From the NCBI GenBank assembly GCA_003550325.1, contig QKWP01000495.1, positions 206,479 through 270,478 on the forward strand: 64,000 nt of DNA, in the 5' to 3' direction. Below, one piece after another: positions 46,891 through 59,254 of this stretch (position 1 is its first letter; the number at the start of each line of letters is the position of its first letter). The position numbers and the translations under genes were made by a program. Source of the stretch: Gigaspora rosea. Lineage: Eukaryota > Glomeromycota > Glomeromycetes > Diversisporales > Gigasporaceae. The notes beneath the pieces were generated by a model that was not told the origin of the DNA, made no database searches, and saw nothing but the letters and a program-made list of their open reading frames with translations.

Positions 46891-46932
<42 letters not shown>

Positions 46933-47165
46933 GAAAAAATAAAAAAATAGTAATCCAAACTTATTTTGGGAGTATTAATAAAAAAATGCCAGAAATAAAA
47001 TTTTACCATATAAATATACATAATCTTAGTCTAACCCTTATAGAAAGTGGTTCTAATCCTAAGTTAATAAAATATAAATTCTATGAATTCCTTCTGTTTT
47101 AAACATTAGGAAATACCTACACCAAATCACAACAAATAACAAAACATGTCACCTTTTGAGTACCT
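46513..47165. repeat. ~650-bp dispersed repeat, copy 2
   Basis: Direct-orientation copy of 36715-37371, carrying a 39-nt poly-A run (46892-46930) where copy 1 has a short A tract. It ends at GTACCTAT, the empty target site of the 139-bp MITE. Confidence 0.8.
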
Positions 47166-47289
47166 ATATTTTTATTAAAAATATGTATTCAAAAAGCTTG
47201 TAATTTAACAAAATGTATATTTTTATTCTCCCCATATATAATTTTCTTACATCTAAATACAAAAAAAAAACGATAACTCATCAGATGAA

Positions 47290-47480
47290 ATGATTGTCAA
47301 AAATCAGAAGAAATATTATGGCTTGGTCATTGTTAAGAATATGAGATTGGGATTGTAATGGATGAGAAAAGGCATATATTCATTATCAAGAAAATTGAAA
47401 AAATGAATGATCCAAAAGGAATGATCCAGTTGGATATTATTATTATTATTTAGGAATCGGCAGGAATTTTTAAAACTGCC
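47290..47480 (+). pseudogene. Sel1-like repeat remnant
   Basis: The plus-strand frame reads LGHC*EYEIGIVMDEKRH, then IKKIEKMNDPKGMIQLD, the pattern of Sel1-like repeats (LGxCYExGxGxxxDxxKA...Y..A...G). One internal stop and a frame change are present. Together with the kinase debris at 48170-48700 it probably derives from a kinase-Sel1 gene of the kind expanded in Glomeromycotina. Confidence 0.5.
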
Positions 47481-48169
47481 ATTTGTTGCAGATACAGAAC
47501 TGATATAAAAAAGTGTGATAATAAATTCTGCTATTAGATTGATAAATGAACTATTTTTGATTTGACATTCTAAAATAATCCTTTAGGGAGCAAGTATTTT
47601 GATCAAAAATTAACTATGAAAAGCTATTCGTGTTCACGATTATTTACTATTTAATTTCATTTATTCGCATTAATTTAATCGGTAAGCATAAGAACGTTTA
47701 TTGGTCTAAGTTTAAAAATAAGCTATTCAAGTTCATGAATATTAAGAACGAATTAATATTTGATAGCAAATAAATCTTCATTATTATGCTTACTACGTTT
47801 TCTTATGTCACAATTTTGGCTAGTCAATGGAGTTGAGGAGCCAAAAGATTGCGTGAAGTCAGAGTGAATACTAAAAAAAACCACAGTGAGGAAAAATCGT
47901 AATGAAAAGATTTAATCGAGTTTCATTGTTGCCCAACAAATAAGCTTAATCATTTGCTAATTACGATTATCTGTATATTAATTTAATTTAGAAATATTTC
48001 GTTTGCATTAACAAGCCAGGCTAATGTTACTTTATTCCCCAATTTTATATAATTTTTAATACGATAGTAATGGAAGTCTTTATAAGTTTTTAAGAAAAGT
48101 TTTCAAGATCTTATCTGACTAAATTAAAGTTACTTAAAATATATTTCAAATGATTTATATTTTATTTAT

Positions 48170-48700
48170 TATGCAGGATATGCTCATTAGACTTTCACAG
48201 TAGTAACACTGTAATATTTTGCAAGATAAAGGAATGAATAAAAAACATGCAATCTTATATCTCAGATCTGGGATTGTCAAAAAAGGAGTATGAAAATAAT
48301 TCAGAAGGAAATTATTCCTTATGTCGCTTCAGATGTTTTATTGGGTCAAAACTTTACACAAGCTGCAAATATTTATGTCAACTGAACAAAGATTTTTTTT
48401 TTTTAATGGTTATCGATTTAATACTGAACTTGTGATAAAGACTTACATTGGATTGCGACCAGATTCACACTTAGAATTCCAGATTGTTATATTGGACTGG
48501 ACTAACTTAGCAGTGCATAAACTCTGATCCACAAAGACGACTAATACTTATAAAATTCTGGAAAAAATTGATAAACGGAATTAGAGTCATGAATGGTTCA
48601 TTTTATGATTATGGTGGAAAATATTGTGGCCCATATAAAATTAAAAAAAAAACAATTCTTAAATGTCAAACATTGCAATCACGCCAAAATATATAAATTC
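48170..48700 (+). pseudogene. Protein kinase C-lobe remnant
   Basis: On the plus strand the pieces are DFHSSNTVIFCK (degraded catalytic loop), then MQSYISDLGLSKKEYENNSE (DLG motif, 48247-48306). A shifted frame gives IIPYVASDVLLGQNFTQAAN (the APE region, with ASD for APE). Further on are NGYRFNTELVIKTYIGLRPD and NTYKILEKIDK, matching the subdomain X-XI pattern of the kinases at 51500. There are several stops and shifts. It is independent of the segmental duplication and in the opposite orientation to its kinases. Confidence 0.7.
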
Positions 48701-48854
48701 TATCAGCTATGTACTAGCAAATTATTAAGCCCACGAAAAATATCAAAGGGTTTATTTTAAAAATTGCATATTAATATATATATAGAACCTTGGTATTCAT
48801 ATCTCCCACTTCTGTTATTAATACCTCCTTTATATAAAAAGGGTCTCTATTAAG

Positions 48855-48964
48855 TTCCCGACAGACATTTCCCGAAAATAAAATCCAGACAAAAATTGAC
48901 CGGAACTAACCCTAACCCTAGCCTAATGCGGGCTAACTTGTCGTGATTTTGACATTGTCGGGAA
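48855..48964. mobile_element. Small TIR element with telomere-like core
   Basis: TTCCCGACA (48855) pairs with TGTCGGGAA (ending 48964). The interior contains CTAACCCTAACCCTAGCC (48906-48923). About 110 bp, no ORF. The target duplication is unclear. Confidence 0.45.
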
Positions 48965-50149
48965 AATAATAGGATCCGATATAAAAGTATATACTCTATA
49001 TGTAATTGTGTTATATAAATTCAATACATGTCTTTTAGTTATAGATTATTTTATATAATAATTTCGCATTTTATAATTATCATGTGAATCGGCTGAACTA
49101 GTTTATTTTGCACAGGAATACAAATAGCAAAAGTGGGAGGTAATTATATATTTATTTGTTATATTAACAATTTTGCAAAGTATACCCATCGATCCTGTCA
49201 AAGTTTCTGTTGGTGAGTACTATGTTAAGCATATTTATAATTGAACAAACTTATTGCTTTATTTTATATCGATATTGTTTATAATATTTAGATTATTAAT
49301 TGCTTGAAAAATGAAAAAAATTATAAATATTATTATTAATCATTATAGTTTGTTTAATTTTTTTTAACTTTTTTCTAGGTTAACACTATTGCTATCGAAA
49401 TAGTTATAATTTTATTGCTTGTCTAAATTCTGAAATTACTACGAAAGTATGTAATAAAGTATTTATTTTATGAAACTAGAAAAATGGATCGTTGTTTCAG
49501 TGCTTCACGTAATATTTCTGCAATTGACATTATCGGATAAGCTGAACAGATATATCATATATAAAATGGTCATTTTTCGGAATCACGCATCTCATACGTG
49601 TGAAAAAAAAGAACGAGGGCGAAAAGAAAAAACCCATTAAAATAACAAAAGAATGATCTTTATAATATTTCTTTAATATATTGCCTATATAATAAATAAG
49701 GCCAACACGTATTAGATTCAAATTTTGGATCCTTATAATTCCTACAAAACATGAAACAGAATCATGCGTATGAATGTGTACTAATGCAAATTAACGCACG
49801 CGTGAAATCGCATAACTCTAGAAATTGCTCTAGTATCAAGGCTGGCAGAACATTTTCGGCATTCATTCACATGGCCTATCTAATTTCAATAAACTAACAA
49901 GATCCTATATATATTAATTCTTTTAGTTATGATTTTTGCAAGATAAATTTGCTATTCTGTAAATATGTCATGTAAAATTAATTAATTGGTTTCATAACCC
50001 GGCTGGGTCAAATTTTAGAAACTTATAAAAAAAATTTTTTATAAGCTTTACTACAGCTGTTCTGGGACATCTCGCAAAAAATGGTCCGAACGAATATTTA
50101 CCGGCTCGTTAAGATTTTGATTCGGCAATGATAAACTTGTGATTGAGGT
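48965..50149. other. Intergenic, no gene seen
   Basis: AT-rich DNA with no convincing ORF. The frame 49530-49721 is low-complexity and not called. Confidence 0.35.
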
Positions 50150-50525
50150 GTGAATACTGAATTTTTAAAACAAAGCGATAGTATTCTTACAATTTTAGCA
50201 AATTTAAGTTTTCGTTTGAACGCATGTCCAGTATGTTTGGTGTGCTTAGTCTGTACGGAAATTTATCCCGAAGATTGTTCTTGCCTACCAATAGATCTTA
50301 ACAAAAAAACATATAAGAGGTGTCGAATATAAGATAAGCTTTCATACATTACATGAGCAGGCACTAATAAAAAAAAAGTTCGAGATGAACAAGAATTTGT
50401 TGACTGGATTAAAAAAAAATATAATATAAGTTACAATTCCAAACAACCAAGATTTTATTAATCTTTGTCAAAACTGCATCGAGAATTATAATAAACGAAA
50501 TCAAGTAAAAAATTTATATATTATA
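50150..50525 (+). pseudogene. Cysteine-rich (zinc-ribbon-like) gene remnant
   Basis: The first frame (50150-50332) gives FRLNACPVCLVCLVCTEIYP, then EDCSCLPIDLNKKTYKRCRI and a stop. Downstream frames give VRDEQEFVDWIKKKYNISYN and then TIPNNQDFINLCQNCIENYN. The CPVC...CSC...LCQNC spacing suggests a zinc-binding fold. Continuity across three frames indicates a broken gene. It ends just before segmental copy B. No named family. Confidence 0.4.
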
Positions 50526-51042
50526 TTATTTTATTTCAAAATTTTAAAATAGGTTCATGTTATGTAAGCCAAGTAATTAAATTTGTATGGCCTAATTTAG
50601 ATATAAATTTTAATAGATATATATATTCTATCATTGCATTATCCCATAAAAGATCACATTTAAATTTTATGATACGCATTGCCATTAATATTTAAGGGAC
50701 TTAAAAATTAACTTAAAATGAGAAGTTTTTGATTTCAAATTTTTGCCGATCGTTATCTACTATATGCAGTGTATTATATTCGAAATTCCACCCAAACATG
50801 AATCGCCAAATCTAATCATTTAAAAAAAATTGGAAACTTTTGGTTAACATTAAAGAATTTGGAAAAGTTTAGCTATCATAAAAAAATTTGGAAAATTGGT
50901 TAAACATTAAAAAATTTGGAAAATTTTTGTGCGTCCTGTATTAAGTATATAGAAATAACAAGAATATTTGTATTCTATATCAACGTACTTTGTTCATGAA
51001 AATTCTTCATGATATAAAATTTCTCAGAGTAACGCAATTACC

Positions 51043-51396
51043 TTAATTAGCCTCTTTATCTCCGTATACACTAAGATCGTACATTTTCGAATCTATTATA
51101 TGAACAAAAGAATTTTTTAAAATGAATGAATAAATGAATAACCATAAGTTTTCGTATAGTGGGTAAGGAATATTGGTACAAATGTAGATTAGTAAATATC
51201 TGTCAGATGTTTTTTGGGCGTAATAGAAGCCAAAATACATCTGAAAGATACTTGATTCGATTACTGATACTCGTTCATACTGTGTTTTGTCCTCATACGA
51301 TAAAGTTGTCATCCAGCAGTTGTTACTATCATAACAATAACGTGACGTTAAAACATCATAAACTTTTCCTTTAGATGATATTATTTGATTATGCAA
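51043..51396 (-). CDS. Hypothetical ORF downstream of the kinase
   Basis: 117 codons: MHNQIISSKGKVYDVLTSRY, then CYDSNNCWMTTLSYEDKTQY, then MYFGFYYAQKTSDRYLLIYI, ending SKMYDLSVYGDKEAN. It lies ~100 bp beyond the kinase stop in the same orientation. Copy A has the same DNA (about 38690-39000), but the frame is broken several times and the ATG is lost, so conservation gives no support for function. It could be an old 3' exon or a small separate gene. No domain recognised. Confidence 0.3.
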   Translation of the reverse strand: MHNQIISSKGKVYDVLTSRYCYDSNNCWMTTLSYEDKTQYERVSVIESSIFQMYFGFYYAQKTSDRYLLIYICTNIPYPLYENLWLFIYSFILKNSFVHIIDSKMYDLSVYGDKEAN

Positions 51397-51499
51397 AACT
51401 CTTTACGTTAGTCATTAATAATTTAGCAACACAAAATTATGATCAAAAATTATATGATAGCAACAACCTGGCCGTACGACAATTATATCTCTCAAATTT

Positions 51500-54400
51500 C
51501 TAAAAATTACCTCTGAATTTAACTGATTCATATGCTAGCTTAATCTCTTTGGTGTTTATTAATCTGCTAGTATACATAGAGTTTCGGTAATTCGGTAAAG
51601 TAATTTGTGTTGTTTTGATCTCTTCATTAGCAGAAATAAAACCTTTTCTGATATCAGTTCTTGATACTAAGGGATTTACCACAATTGTGAACCATTCTGA
51701 AAGTATTGAGTTAATATCTTTAGCACTAGGTCGGTTAGATGGGTTAGAATCCATGCATTTCTTAGCTAATTCAATATAACATTCAGGTGTTCTTTCAGAA
51801 AATTCGGGTCTTAATCCGTTACAAATATTCAACGCAAGTCCAGAGTCGAACGGAGAATCATAAAAAGGCCTTTTTCCGGTTGACAATTCTGTCATCATGA
51901 TGCCTAGACTATATATATCAGATGCTTGTGTATATTCTCCGCCTAATAAAATTTCTGGTGCAATATATGGCATGACACCATAAACTTCACCTTTTGAAGC
52001 TGATTCTTTTAGATTCTTGGATAATCCTAGATCGGCAACAAAAGACTTTGTCATAGTTTTGTATTGATTTAACAAAATATTCCCGCTATGAAAATCACAA
52101 TGAACATATCCTGATTCATGAATCCTAGCCAGATCATTTGATATATCCATAAGATACATCAATTTGCTTTCCCAATCGAGTTTTTTAAAATTTGATATTA
52201 AAAAATCGTACATATTTCCACTATCAGCATATTGAAATACCATAAGATATGTCTGATATTCTGTATTTTGAGTTATTCCATATATTTCAAGACCAAGACC
52301 ATTCAATCTACACTGAACATGATTTTCGAACTTATTAAATTAAGAATATAATTATAATTGTCAGAATGATTATGTACATGTTAAATATATTCTTTATGTG
52401 CTTTATAAAAAGTTGTGATTAGTGATGTGCAAAATTCTTATTTTTTCAAATTCATGCGCATAGGAATATTTCATTATTTTACAATTTTGGCCCACCTTAT
52501 GGTAACATGATTTTTTTGAATTCATGCGCATCACTAGTTTTGGCTTTAAGATTTCAAATACAAGACAAATGTAATGATTAAAATTATGATTGTTATAATA
52601 TTTATTATAAATCTCAGAGATTTCTCATTATTTTAATCACAAATATTATGAAATCACATCTTTTTGCAAAGCAGCCTAATAAAAATTTAAACTTACTTCT
52701 TCTAAATTTTTAAGAGTTTTAAGTGCAACTTTGCATGATTGTTCACGTGCTCGTAAATTATTTTTGATTATTGGCTTACCATCTAACCAGATTGCAGAAT
52801 ATATTGTACCAAATCCACCTTTACCAATTGTTTGAAAATCAACTAATCTATCAAATGGAACCCATTCAATCAATTTCTCATATTTTGTACTTTTAACCAG
52901 AAATTTTTTTACGCATTCATCGATTTCTTTATTTCCACTGGACCACCATTGAATTATTGTCTTCGGATTACATAATTGACACCAGTTTTCAGAAATATTA
53001 TACTGTATACAACTTGCACATACTTCTAAAGATTTTACTAAATCTTTACGTGATTCTTCATATCTAGTCAACATATAATAAGTTGCACCACGGTTTATTA
53101 ATGCCTCTGCATTATTTGGTTCAAAATTTAATGATTTATTTAAATCCGCAAGTGATTCTTCATATCTATTCATCATGCGATAAATTTCTCCACGACTTCT
53201 TAATGCATTTGCATTAATTGGTTGATTTTCTAATGATTTATTCAAATCTGCAAATGATTCTTCATATCTATTCATTATGCGATAAGTTTCTCCACGAAAT
53301 CCCAATAAAACTGGATTATTTGGTTTAATCTCTAATGATTTATTTAAATCTTCAAGTGCTTTTTCAAGACTTCTTAATGCATCTGCATTATTTGGTTCAA
53401 TTTTTAATAATTTATTTAAATCTGCAAGTGATTCTTTATATCTATTCATTATGCGATAAGTTTCTCCACGAATTCTTAATGCAACTGTATTATTTGGTTC
53501 AATTTTTAATGATTCATTTAAAGCATCCATTATTTCGTCACGACTTCTTAATGCATTTGTATTATTTGGCACAATTTCTAATGATTTATTTAAGTCTGCA
53601 AGTGATTCTTCATATTTATTCATTAAATAATAAATTTTTCCACGAATTCTTAATGCATCTGGATTATTTGGTTTAATTTCTAATGATTTATTTAAGTCTG
53701 CAAGTGAGTCTTCATATCTATTCATCATGTGATAAGTTTTTCCACGATTTATTAATGCTTCTGCATTATTTGGTTCAATTTCTAATGATTTGTTTAAATC
53801 TGCAAGTGATTCTTTATATCTCTTCATCATGCAATAAGTTTCACCACGATTTTTTAATGCATCTGCATTATTTGGTGCAATTTCTAATAATTGATTTAAA
53901 TCTTCAATTATTTTTGCACAACTTCTTAATGCAACTGCATTATTTGGTTCAATTTCTAATGATTTATTTAAATCTGCAAGTGATTCTTCATATCTATTAA
54001 TAATGCGATAAGTTTCCCCACGACTTCTTAATGCATCTGCATTATTTGGTTCAATTTCTAATGATTTATTTAAATCTGCAAGTGATTCTTCATATCTATT
54101 AATAATGCGATAAGTTTCCCCACGACTTCTTAATGCATCTGCATTATTTGGTTCAATATCTAATGATTTATTTAAATCTGCAAGCGATTCTTCATATCTC
54201 TCCATCATGCAATAAGTTTTACCACGATTTCTTAATGCAAATGCATTATTTGGTTCAATTTTTAATGATTTATTTAAATCTGTTAGTGATTGTTTATATC
54301 TACCCATTTTATGATAAGTTGCACCGCGGTATCTTAATGCATTTACATTGTTTGGTTTAATTTTTAATGATTTATTTAAATTTTTAAGTGACTCTGCAAG

Positions 54401-54613
54401 TCTATTCATCATACGATAAGTTTCTCCACGTTCACTTAATGCCTCTGCATTATTTGGTTCAATTTCTAATGATTTATTTAAATCTGCTAGTGATTCTTCA
54501 TATCTACTCATCATGCGATAAGTTATTCCACGACTTCTTAATGCAAATGCATCATTTGGTTCAATTTCTACCGCTTTATTTAAATCTGCTAACGATTCTT
54601 CGAATATGTCCAT
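51500..54613 (-). CDS. TPR-array TKL-type protein kinase, copy B (open)
   Basis: Two exons: 54613-52697 (639 codons) and 52330-51500 (276 residues + stop), joined by a 366-nt GTAAGT...AAG intron in phase 0, 915 residues. Residues 1-~530 form 16 TPR units of the type YEESLADLNKSLEIEPNNADALRSRGETYR (cut here: 20-residue core ESLADLNKSLEIEPNNADAL). Three units are shortened to 27 residues (EDLNQLLEI, DALNESLKI, EDLNKSLEI). A linker has CASCIQ and WCQLCNP. The kinase N-lobe has IGKGGFG (~596) and VALK (K ~632). Exon 2 has HCDFHSGN (D ~718), DLG (~739) and APE (~763). An H-C-D loop and DLG are usual in the expanded Glomeromycotina TKL kinases, and the catalytic K, D and D are kept. It probably phosphorylates Ser/Thr or Tyr under control of TPR-bound partners; this is inference. 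ATG 54613 was chosen because the upstream frame meets TAG near a possible acceptor. Copy A has an ATG 30 codons further up that reads ATA here. Confidence 0.85.
52420..52535. mobile_element. Degraded hAT-like MITE in the kinase intron
   Basis: TAGTGATGTGCAAAATTC (52420) pairs with GAATTCATGCGCATCACTA (ending 52535). It lies wholly inside the predicted intron 52331-52696. Flanks GTTGTGAT and GTTTTGGC agree poorly, so it is old. Copy A has a diverged relative at ~40035-40150. Confidence 0.5.
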
Positions 54614-54739
54614 ATGATAAGTTTCTTCACGATTTTTTAATACATATTCATCGAGTTCAATTTCTGATAACTCATTATTTCTGTATATCTATAAATGCAA
54701 TTATTTGGATTAATTAATTATTAGTACTATATAAATCAG

Positions 54740-57700
54740 AAAAAGATTTTCATAAGTCAACGTTAACTACGTTCACTTCATTTGTCAGATGTTTATCAAA
54801 AATACCGACATCATAATCTTGACCAAAAAACATGACATTTTATAATTTCACAGCCAAAATCCTGATAATTTTTTTTTTTTTAGTTTCCAAGTACAGAAGT
54901 ATTTCATCGAGAAACATTTTAAAAATCCTATAGATTCGTAATCTCGACAAACTATAATTTATCTAGATGAGAGAAGACAATTTCAGGCAGACCTAATAAT
55001 TATGATCAAATTATTGGGATTATGAACTTCGGGACCAATTGGTTGTCGGAATTTGATATTTGAAATTTGTCGTCGGATGATTGAATAAACCACGATATTT
55101 TATTCATATGAGTGACGGTACAAAAAAACTGTAAATTGGTTTATGATTACATATGCAATCGGAATACTGCACGTATATAGCTAGTTGTTCTAGTCGTTTA
55201 AACAACATAGTAGAATCGGAAAATTTAGGTAGGAATAGCTCATAATATAATGTAAAGATTATAAGCTATATTATGGAATTAGATCAGATTTTCCTGAGTC
55301 GAGTTGCTAGGTCGAGTTCGATATGATGAAATTCATTAATCAATTTACAGGTTTTCTCATTCCGTCATCTTTTAAAGCTGATATCATACCTGATATTTTT
55401 TCACCCGTTTCATTGATACAAAATGCAATTTAACGAGGAGGAGACTAGTCACTCTAAGGTTCATTGTACGTATTAAATATACGTACAATTTTCCTATTTC
55501 GATCTTGCTACATTGCATTGTGTCACTCAACGCATCTACTTATTTGCGCGGGTGATACAAATTCTTGAGGAAATAGCCAATCGGAGTGTGCATATTTTGA
55601 CCATTTCGGATCAGCCCGACATAGAATCCGAACACGTACGAAAAGAGAAAAAAGCGAAATACGCAAAAACTAGTGTTTAAATCGATCTTGGCGCACTAAT
55701 TAAAAATGTTCGGAATAAAACTTTACATATAACGAATGTTAATCTGTTCCTATAGCCTCTAACATTAAGTTCTAACCCTAAATTTTTTATCCCACGCACT
55801 TAGTTTATTTACAAAATCTTTTTTTTTTTTTGGTTTGTATCATAAGTAAAAGGCACTAGCTCATTAATGTAATTGGCTTGATCAAAATGTGATTATTAAC
55901 CAATCAAATCAATGAATTTATAAATCAAGCGAAAACTTATAATGAAGTCTTCGCTTCTAAGTAAATTCTTGGAGTACTAAATATTTTTTTTTGCATTTTG
56001 AATATCGATGTTCCTTCAAAGCTAGAAGTGACTTTTACATGATTTTTTGTTAGTTAAATGATATGTTCTCAAAAAATACTGGTAGACCGAAAATCGTTCC
56101 AACAGGGGACGTCAAAAATTTTTAAAAATTCGAAATTTTTGGTGATTTTTGAAATATATTATTCAGATAAAAGTTAATTTTTTTTGCAGATTTTTTAAAA
56201 TTGAATGCAAAACAATATTACGTTGCATCTTTTTTCATTTCTGATTGGTAGTAATGTGTCACTTGTGATGAACAAAAATTTTTTCACAAAAAAAATAACT
56301 TGTTAACTTTTTTTATCTTATTGCTTTTTAGATGAATACTTTTTTCATAATATAACTTATATTGTTATTACATAAAAAATAAAAACGTAAACTTCCGGAA
56401 TCAGGTTCAACTTTTTTTTTTTTTACTAAATGAAACGTCACAAAGTTATACTTTAATCCCAGGCACAATTTCAACGCAATTTGAATTTTAATATAACTAA
56501 TAAATGAAAAATAATCGATGAATTATAAAATATTTTGAAAAACAATTTGAAATTTATGTCAGAATAATCAAAATTTATCGAAATATTTGCAAAAATAATC
56601 GAAGTATTTTAAGATTTTCGGGGTAATATTTTACTGTCCCAGCGTTCCAAGTTCCCGGTGACATCTGGCTTTACAGTCATTCGATCATGTTATCAATTCA
56701 CACTTCTAAATCAGTAATTTTTCATAAGTCAACGCTATCTACGTTCACATCATTATCAAAAATACCGATACCATAATCTTGACCGAAAAAAATGACATTT
56801 TATAATTTCACAGCAAGAATTCTGACAGTGTTTTTCTAACTTGCAAGGACAGGAATATTTCATCGAGGAATATTTTAAATTCTATAAGTTCGTAATCTCG
56901 ATAAACTATAATTTAGCTGGATGAGAGAAGACATATTCAGACAGATCTGATAATTATGACAAACTATCAGGATTATGAACTTCGGGACCAAGTGGTTGTC
57001 GGAATTTGACATTTGAATTTTGTCGTCGGATGATTGAATACACGATGATATTTATTATTAATATTAGGACGGTACAAACAAACTGTAAATCGATTTATAC
57101 ATATGCAATCGAAATACTGTACCTATATGGCGCTAGTTGTTCTAATTGTTTATACAACACGATATGATCGGAAACTTTAGTGGGAATAGCTCGTAATATA
57201 ATATAACGATTGTAATGGAATTAGATTCTCCTGGGTCGGTTTGCTTGGTAATTAATAAATTTACAGATTTTCTTATTCCGTCATCATTTAATCATACCTG
57301 GTATTGTTTCATCCGCTTCACTAATGCAAAATGCAGGAGAAGGCTAGTCACCTTAAAGTTCATTGTATTACAGCAAATATACGACGTACAATTTTCTAGT
57401 GTCACTCAACCCCAATCAAGTCAATGAATTTATAAGTCAAGTGAAAACTTATAACGAAATCTTCACTTCTAGGTGAACTCTTGGTGTTATTAATTATTAT
57501 TTTTTTTATTCTTTTTGCATAGTGAATATAGATGTTCCTTCAAGGTTAGGAATGACTTTTACGTACGTACATTCTCAAGTTAGACCCGAAAATCGTTCCG
57601 TCAAAAATTTTTTGCAGATCTTTTAATATTGACCAATTAGAATACAAAACAATATCACGTTGCATCTGATTTCATTTATGATTGGTGTAATGGCAAACTT

Positions 57701-58080
57701 TTTTTCATAAAAAAATAACTTGTTAACTTTTTTATCTTATTGATTTTTTAACAAATACTTTTTTTCATAATATATATTGCTATTAACGTACAAAAATAAA
57801 ATTGTAAATTTTCCGGAACCAGATTCAATTTTTTTTTTTACTAAATTGTATAAAAATGGAACGTCACAAAGTTAGAATTTTAATATGACAAAGAAATGAA
57901 ATATAATCGAAATTTATTAAAGTATTTGCAAAATCAATTGAAATTTATCAAAATATTTGCTAAGATAATCAAAATTATCGAAATATAATCGAAGTATCTT
58001 AAGATTTTTAGGTGTAATATTTGGCGGTCCCTTCGTTTCAATTCCTCGGTGACATCTGACTTCACAGTCATTCATGACCG
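54740..58080. repeat. Internal tandem duplication upstream of kinase B
   Basis: The block from TTTTCATAAGTCAACGTTAA (54748) to TGACATCTGGCTTTACAGTC (56680) recurs from TTTTTCATAAGTCAACGCTA (56718) to CATCTGACTTCACAGTCATT (58065). The second unit is shorter and more diverged. Copy A has one unit only. The ORF 57215-57427 lies in the second unit and combines several frames of the first, so it is not called. Confidence 0.75.
55535..55680 (+). CDS. Conserved C-terminal ORF segment (copy B)
   Basis: The frame reads YLFARVIQILEEIANRSVHI, then LTISDQPDIESEHVRKEKKA and KYAKTSV, stop 55678-55680. It is homologous to 43050-43192 with in-frame length differences. The next tandem unit has lost it. Function unknown. 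Confidence 0.3.
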
Positions 58081-58624
58081 TTAAATAATGTGATTAATTC
58101 GCACTTCGTAATGCGTATTGTCCACGAATGCCAGGAATGCTTAAAATGTTTATAAATAAATTATTCTTTAAGATATGATTTATATTTCATTTTCACTAGT
58201 TTTATTGATATATTATGTGTATTGATACGTATATCTGATATTATATCAAGTACAATTAATGATAGAATAGATGTAAAAATAAAATATGTATAACAATTTA
58301 AAGTACCACTTGTACAGGTTGCCTAATGACGAGTAATATAAGATGCTTTTGTAGCTTTATCATTATAGTCTGCTCTCACATACCGTAAATGTGTAGAAGG
58401 TAGAAGGTGTGCTCCAGATGGTCATGTAATAGTCCAGGCGACTACTTGAACAAATTCCGATTCAGATTTCCATCAAGTCGACTTGTTTTTTTTTTATTAT
58501 CTGCTAAAAGTTCTTTAATGACTTTTTCGATATTTATTGTATTTTTTATAAGGAAAAGTTTTCTTAGTTATTTATATATATAATATTTAACGCTACTTTT
58601 ATTATTACAAAAAAAAAATGTAAT

Positions 58625-58825
58625 CAGTTTTTCTATAACGAACTGATGGTCCTAAAAAAGTTTACCAAAGAAAATTACTAAGTGCTTTTAAAAAAAGAGT
58701 ATCTATGCTTTTCGAAAATTTTTAACTAGCCTTTAGCATTTTTATTTTCATTACGAACTATTGAATTTTAAAAATTATATGTGTTTATGTAATGGAGAGT
58801 TCGTTATACTTTATAGAATCAGCTG
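58625..58825. mobile_element. mariner/pogo-like MITE, uninterrupted copy
   Basis: 201 bp from CAGTTTTTCTATAACGAACT to the complement of CAGCTGATTCTATAAAGTAT. It is the ortholog of 44718-45728 without the nested hAT element. A further right-end fragment (GAGAGCTCGTTATACTTTAT...) follows at ~58872-58914. Confidence 0.7.
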
Positions 58826-58978
58826 TATAAAAAAAAGGTCCATTAAATGATTAAATTCTTTAAAAGTTTTTATATTATGGAGAGCTCGTTATACTTTATA
58901 GAATCAGCTGTATAACAAAAGGTTTATTGAATGATTAAATTTTTAAAAGTTTTTATTAAATAAATCTATTAAGTAATT

Positions 58979-59254
58979 TTGTTAAAAAAAAGTTTCTTTA
59001 TTATCATATTTGCTAAAAAACTTTATTATAAAAGAATATGTAGTTTATCGATTGCAAAGCAATATACTGTACATTATTTTCAAATTTACAAACAATTCAA
59101 GTCAATTAATGATGCAAAACATCAACACAAAGTGAGTAATGAAAGTGTAAGATATTTCAACATTGATACAGTTATTACAGGTGCACGCAAAGATGAAAAG
59201 ACACTAATTTATCTAAAATCATTCAAATCAAGATATAGTTTATTAAGTAATTGA
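58979..59254 (+). CDS. Hypothetical ORF
   Basis: 91 codons ending in KVSNESVRYFNIDTVITGAR, then KDEKTLIYLKSFKSRYSLLS. The C-terminal ~40 residues are shared with the copy-A ORF at 46118-46228 and look like genuine coding sequence. The N-terminal part (MLKKSFFIIIFAKKLYYKRI) may be non-coding read-through. No family recognised. Confidence 0.3.
   Translation: MLKKSFFIIIFAKKLYYKRICSLSIAKQYTVHYFQIYKQFKSINDAKHQHKVSNESVRYFNIDTVITGARKDEKTLIYLKSFKSRYSLLSN

Noticed and set aside
40841..54613. The regular ~100-bp TPR repeats, and the 306-347-bp MITE array, as a CRISPR array
   Set aside because: The repeats are coding or MITE-derived, have no short repeat plus unique spacer structure, and the genome is clearly eukaryotic.
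57215..57427. 70-codon ORF MELDSPGSVCLVINKFTDFL
   Set aside because: It arises in the diverged second tandem unit of copy B by combining frames that are separate in the first unit and in copy A. No evidence of conservation.
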